From Agarivorans sp050870875 (GTDB lineage Bacteria > Pseudomonadota > Gammaproteobacteria > Enterobacterales > Celerinatantimonadaceae), in NCBI RefSeq assembly GCF_050870875.2, contig NZ_CP194041.2, positions 3,596,001-3,660,000 of the forward strand: a stretch of 64,000 nucleotides of DNA, in the 5' to 3' direction. Numbering within the stretch: position 1 is the first letter of the stretch; each line of letters starts with the position of its first letter. The notes under the pieces are model-generated. The model saw only the letters and a program-made list of their open reading frames with translations, did not search any database and was not told the DNA's origin. Made by a program: the position numbers and the translations under genes. This document shows positions 61,934 to 64,000 of the stretch, piece after piece.

Positions 61934-62803
61934 ATGGCCTCCGTGCATTTTCGCCGCAGGCCAATTGAGCCAATATTGCTCATGACATCGTCTAACTTGG
62001 ATAGCATCAGCCAATACCTGCTCGCCGCTTTTCAAAGCAGCAAGCCTTTGGCTGAACTGGCGCGACATTTAAGCCCCAGCTTAATTGAATTACACACTCA
62101 CCAGCTTAACTCGCAGCCGTTGATTGATGCCCAATCCCCACAAATAAGTGAGGTAGTTTGCCAATTGTATCGCAGCTGGCAACATCAACATCCCGAAGCT
62201 GGCGAAGTGTATTGGCTCATCCAAAGTTGGAGGATGCTCATTTGGCAACCCATTACACTAACATTGATTGCGGTATATGCCCGCCAAACCAGTTTAGACC
62301 TGAGCCAATTCAAGCAAAGACTTAACTTAGAGAGTGGCATTGTGAGTGGCTATCTGGATCTGCAACTTAGCTCCCCCACAGCGGCTGATGATCAGCAATG
62401 GGTATTAAATCAAAGCTGTCGCCAATTAAGCCAATTATTACAAGACTACCGCTCAGCCTTAGGACAACAGGGTAGACTGAGCGAAGCCGTCGCCATGCGT
62501 CTCGTCAAAGATCAAATCGCTAATCTGATGCTCAAGTTAGCTGCAGCATTCCCGCAACTCAACAGTGTGGCACTCAGCCATTTATTAAGTCCCTGGAGTG
62601 AACAACTTCAACTCGGGCCCAAATCACCATTTTTTGATTTTGAGTTAAACCCAGAACGCAGTACCGTTCTGGCCAAACCTTCAGCCTGTTGCCAGCACTA
62701 TCGGCGAGCCGATGGTGATTACTGCCTCAACTGTCCGAAGCTGCAACGCGCCGAGTTAGCACAGCGCTTAGCGGCACATAAACAATCCTTGCAAACATGT
62801 TAA
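61934..62803 (+). CDS. Siderophore ferric-iron reductase (FhuF-like)
   Basis: 289 residues. The C-terminal CCQHYRRADGDYCLNCPK (~255-272) supplies the four Cys of the unusual [2Fe-2S] cluster of FhuF. The weakly conserved remainder fits the siderophore ferric reductase family. It would reduce Fe(III)-siderophore in the cytoplasm to release iron. Starts 9 bp after the receptor stop; an alternative ATG at 61982 would remove 16 residues (RRRPIEPILL part) that may not be translated. Part of the receptor operon. Confidence 0.84.
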   Translation: MASVHFRRRPIEPILLMTSSNLDSISQYLLAAFQSSKPLAELARHLSPSLIELHTHQLNSQPLIDAQSPQISEVVCQLYRSWQHQHPEAGEVYWLIQSWRMLIWQPITLTLIAVYARQTSLDLSQFKQRLNLESGIVSGYLDLQLSSPTAADDQQWVLNQSCRQLSQLLQDYRSALGQQGRLSEAVAMRLVKDQIANLMLKLAAAFPQLNSVALSHLLSPWSEQLQLGPKSPFFDFELNPERSTVLAKPSACCQHYRRADGDYCLNCPKLQRAELAQRLAAHKQSLQTC

Positions 62804-62849
62804 ACCCCAGCGCGGCATGTTCAGTAAGCCATAAAAAAGTAAACCTCCG

Positions 62850-63638
62850 ATGTTAGAGCTACACCACGTCATCGTACGTCATCAACAAAACACCGTGTTA
62901 AATATTCCAGAGTTGCGCATTGCTGCGCAGCAAATCACCGTCATTCTGGGCCACAATGGTTCCGGAAAGTCGACCTTAATGAAGCTATTAGCGCGCCAAC
63001 AAAACCCAACTCAAGGACGTATTTGTTTAAATCAACATTCCTTGGAGAGGCTTTCCCAGCGCCAATTGGCTCAGCAGCTGGCCTATCTGCCACAACGACT
63101 TCCAGATGTTGCGGGATTAACGGTGACCGAATTAGTCCGTTTAGGCCGTTTCCCCTGGCGTGGAACTTTAGGCCGCTGGAAATCCAGTGACCATTTAGCA
63201 GTCCAGCAAGCCCTACGGCAAACCAATGTCAGCCACTACGGTGAGCAGCTAGCCGATCAACTTTCAGGGGGGGAACGTCAGCGCGCCTGGATTGCCATGT
63301 TACTTGCCCAGCAGGCCCCGATGCTGCTGCTTGATGAACCGACATCCGCCTTAGACCTTAGTCATCAATACGACTTAATGCAATTACTGCGTCAGCTCAA
63401 CCAACAGCAGCAGCGCGGTATTGTTGTGATCTTGCACGATGTCAATCTGGCCTGTCGCTTTGCCGATCGCATTCTGGCTTTAAAACAGGGGCAAATCTGT
63501 TTTGATGGCTCACCTCAACAATTACTGACACCTGCGAACCTGCGAAAAATTTATGGCTTGGATTTTGATTTAATCAAACAAGCCCAGCAAAACCTCCCCG
63601 TGGCCGCGGTCGCTTATCCCGAAGAGGAACAATTATGA
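62850..63638 (+). CDS. Iron-siderophore ABC transporter ATPase (FhuC-like)
   Basis: 262 residues. Walker A LGHNGSGKSTLMK (~33-45), Q-loop LAYLPQRLPDVAGL, signature LSGGERQRAWIAMLLA (~135), Walker B MLLLDEPTSALDL (~158) and the switch His in VILHDVNLA. FhuC/FecE subgroup. The stop overlaps the next gene's start (ATGA), so translation is coupled. The permease gene is presumably beyond the right edge. Confidence 0.92.
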   Translation: MLELHHVIVRHQQNTVLNIPELRIAAQQITVILGHNGSGKSTLMKLLARQQNPTQGRICLNQHSLERLSQRQLAQQLAYLPQRLPDVAGLTVTELVRLGRFPWRGTLGRWKSSDHLAVQQALRQTNVSHYGEQLADQLSGGERQRAWIAMLLAQQAPMLLLDEPTSALDLSHQYDLMQLLRQLNQQQQRGIVVILHDVNLACRFADRILALKQGQICFDGSPQQLLTPANLRKIYGLDFDLIKQAQQNLPVAAVAYPEEEQL

Positions 63639-64000
63639 TTCAAACTCATTGTCGCCGAACTCCATTCATCATAAAAACCGTTTTATTGATGCTAGTGCTT
63701 CAATCAAGCCTGGCACTGGCTTTAACCATCAACGATGACATCAAGTCGCATCACTTTGCTAAGGTGCCGCAACGCATTGTTGCACTCAACTGGTCCATGG
63801 CAGAAAACGTGTTGGAATTAGGTCTTGTCCCGGTGGGTATTGCCGATATTGCCGGTTACCAAACCTGGGTCGTCAAACCAGCCATTCCGGCAGGCGTCAC
63901 CGATGTGGGGACTCGCATGGAGCCGAATCTCGAGTTAATCGAAGAACTCAAACCAGATGTCATCTTACTGAGTAGCTCACAGGCCGATCTACTGCCGCGT
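63635..64000 (+). CDS. Iron-siderophore periplasmic binding protein (FhuD-like), partial
   Basis: The first 122 codons, cut at the right edge. Signal peptide MIQTHCRRTPFIIKTVLLML...ALA (~1-30), then VPQRIVALNWSMAENVLELGLVPVGIADI (~43-71) and the block PNLELIEELKPDVILLSS (~95-115), typical of FhuD/class III binding proteins. It carries ferric siderophore from the receptor to the permease. GAGGAA lies before the ATG inside the fhuC-like gene's end. Confidence 0.9.
   Translation, partial: MIQTHCRRTPFIIKTVLLMLVLQSSLALALTINDDIKSHHFAKVPQRIVALNWSMAENVLELGLVPVGIADIAGYQTWVVKPAIPAGVTDVGTRMEPNLELIEELKPDVILLSSSQADLLPR

Overview
The window reads as chromosome of a marine gammaproteobacterium, most likely an Alteromonadales relative (Agarivorans-like, by gene content and moderate GC; this is an inference). 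The core genes have the usual gammaproteobacterial arrangement: dnaK-dnaJ with dapB nearby, grpE divergent from nadK, and recN-bamE / rnfH-ratA / smpB-ssrA. The tmRNA encodes the proteobacterial tag ANDENYALAA.

Layout. 1-24.8 kb is orderly core genome: a lipoprotein pullulanase cut by the left edge with paired LacI-type operators upstream, dapB, fklB, a GNAT protein, an M48 lipoprotein protease, dnaJ and dnaK, a dicarboxylate-type symporter, a beta-carbonic anhydrase, grpE, nadK, a PilZ protein, a Bcr-type exporter, a four-gene polyamine-type ABC operon, recN under two LexA boxes, bamE, rnfH-ratA, smpB and ssrA. Sigma-32-like promoters precede dnaK and grpE. Two copies of a ~161-bp MITE-like repeat lie between genes.

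24.8-35.8 kb, directly downstream of ssrA, is an accessory and decaying region. It holds a two-repeat CRISPR remnant with type I-C-like repeats and no cas genes, three near-identical ~1.28-kb elements encoding a HUH/Y1 (RAYT-like) transposase, and several one-ended fragments of the same element. It also holds a 5'-truncated Rhs toxin gene with a probable immunity gene, an orphan EndoU RNase toxin tip with a MafI-like immunity gene, remnants of IS30- and ISAs1-type elements, an IS3-family element with an amber stop in orfB, and a broken MFS gene. 36-39 kb carries a phaJ-fabV pair followed by scrambled relics of a CoA-transferase, a thiolase and an outer-membrane barrel.

39-54 kb is mixed metabolism and stress: pirin and a divergent LysR regulator, DegQ, a Tsx-family channel, a formate/nitrite channel - PP2C phosphatase/kinase - cyanase cluster, a divergent pair of paralogous phosphoribosyltransferases, RadD, a small Cys-tailed protein possibly of the NifW family, and a secreted alpha/beta hydrolase. 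The last two genes converge on a four-copy tandem amplification of their own 3' ends.

54.5-64 kb is one iron-uptake locus arranged around a Fur-box-like palindrome. To the left runs a TonB2-type energising operon (DUF3450, TtpC-like, ExbB, ExbD, TonB, TPR protein). To the right run a TonB-dependent siderophore receptor, an FhuF-like ferric-siderophore reductase, an FhuC-like ATPase and an FhuD-like binding protein cut by the right edge.

The strongest candidates for unusual biology are the RAYT-like element family with its solo ends beside the CRISPR remnant, and the toxin/immunity cassettes. The nitrite-channel/kinase-phosphatase/cyanase cluster and the convergent-gene tandem array follow.
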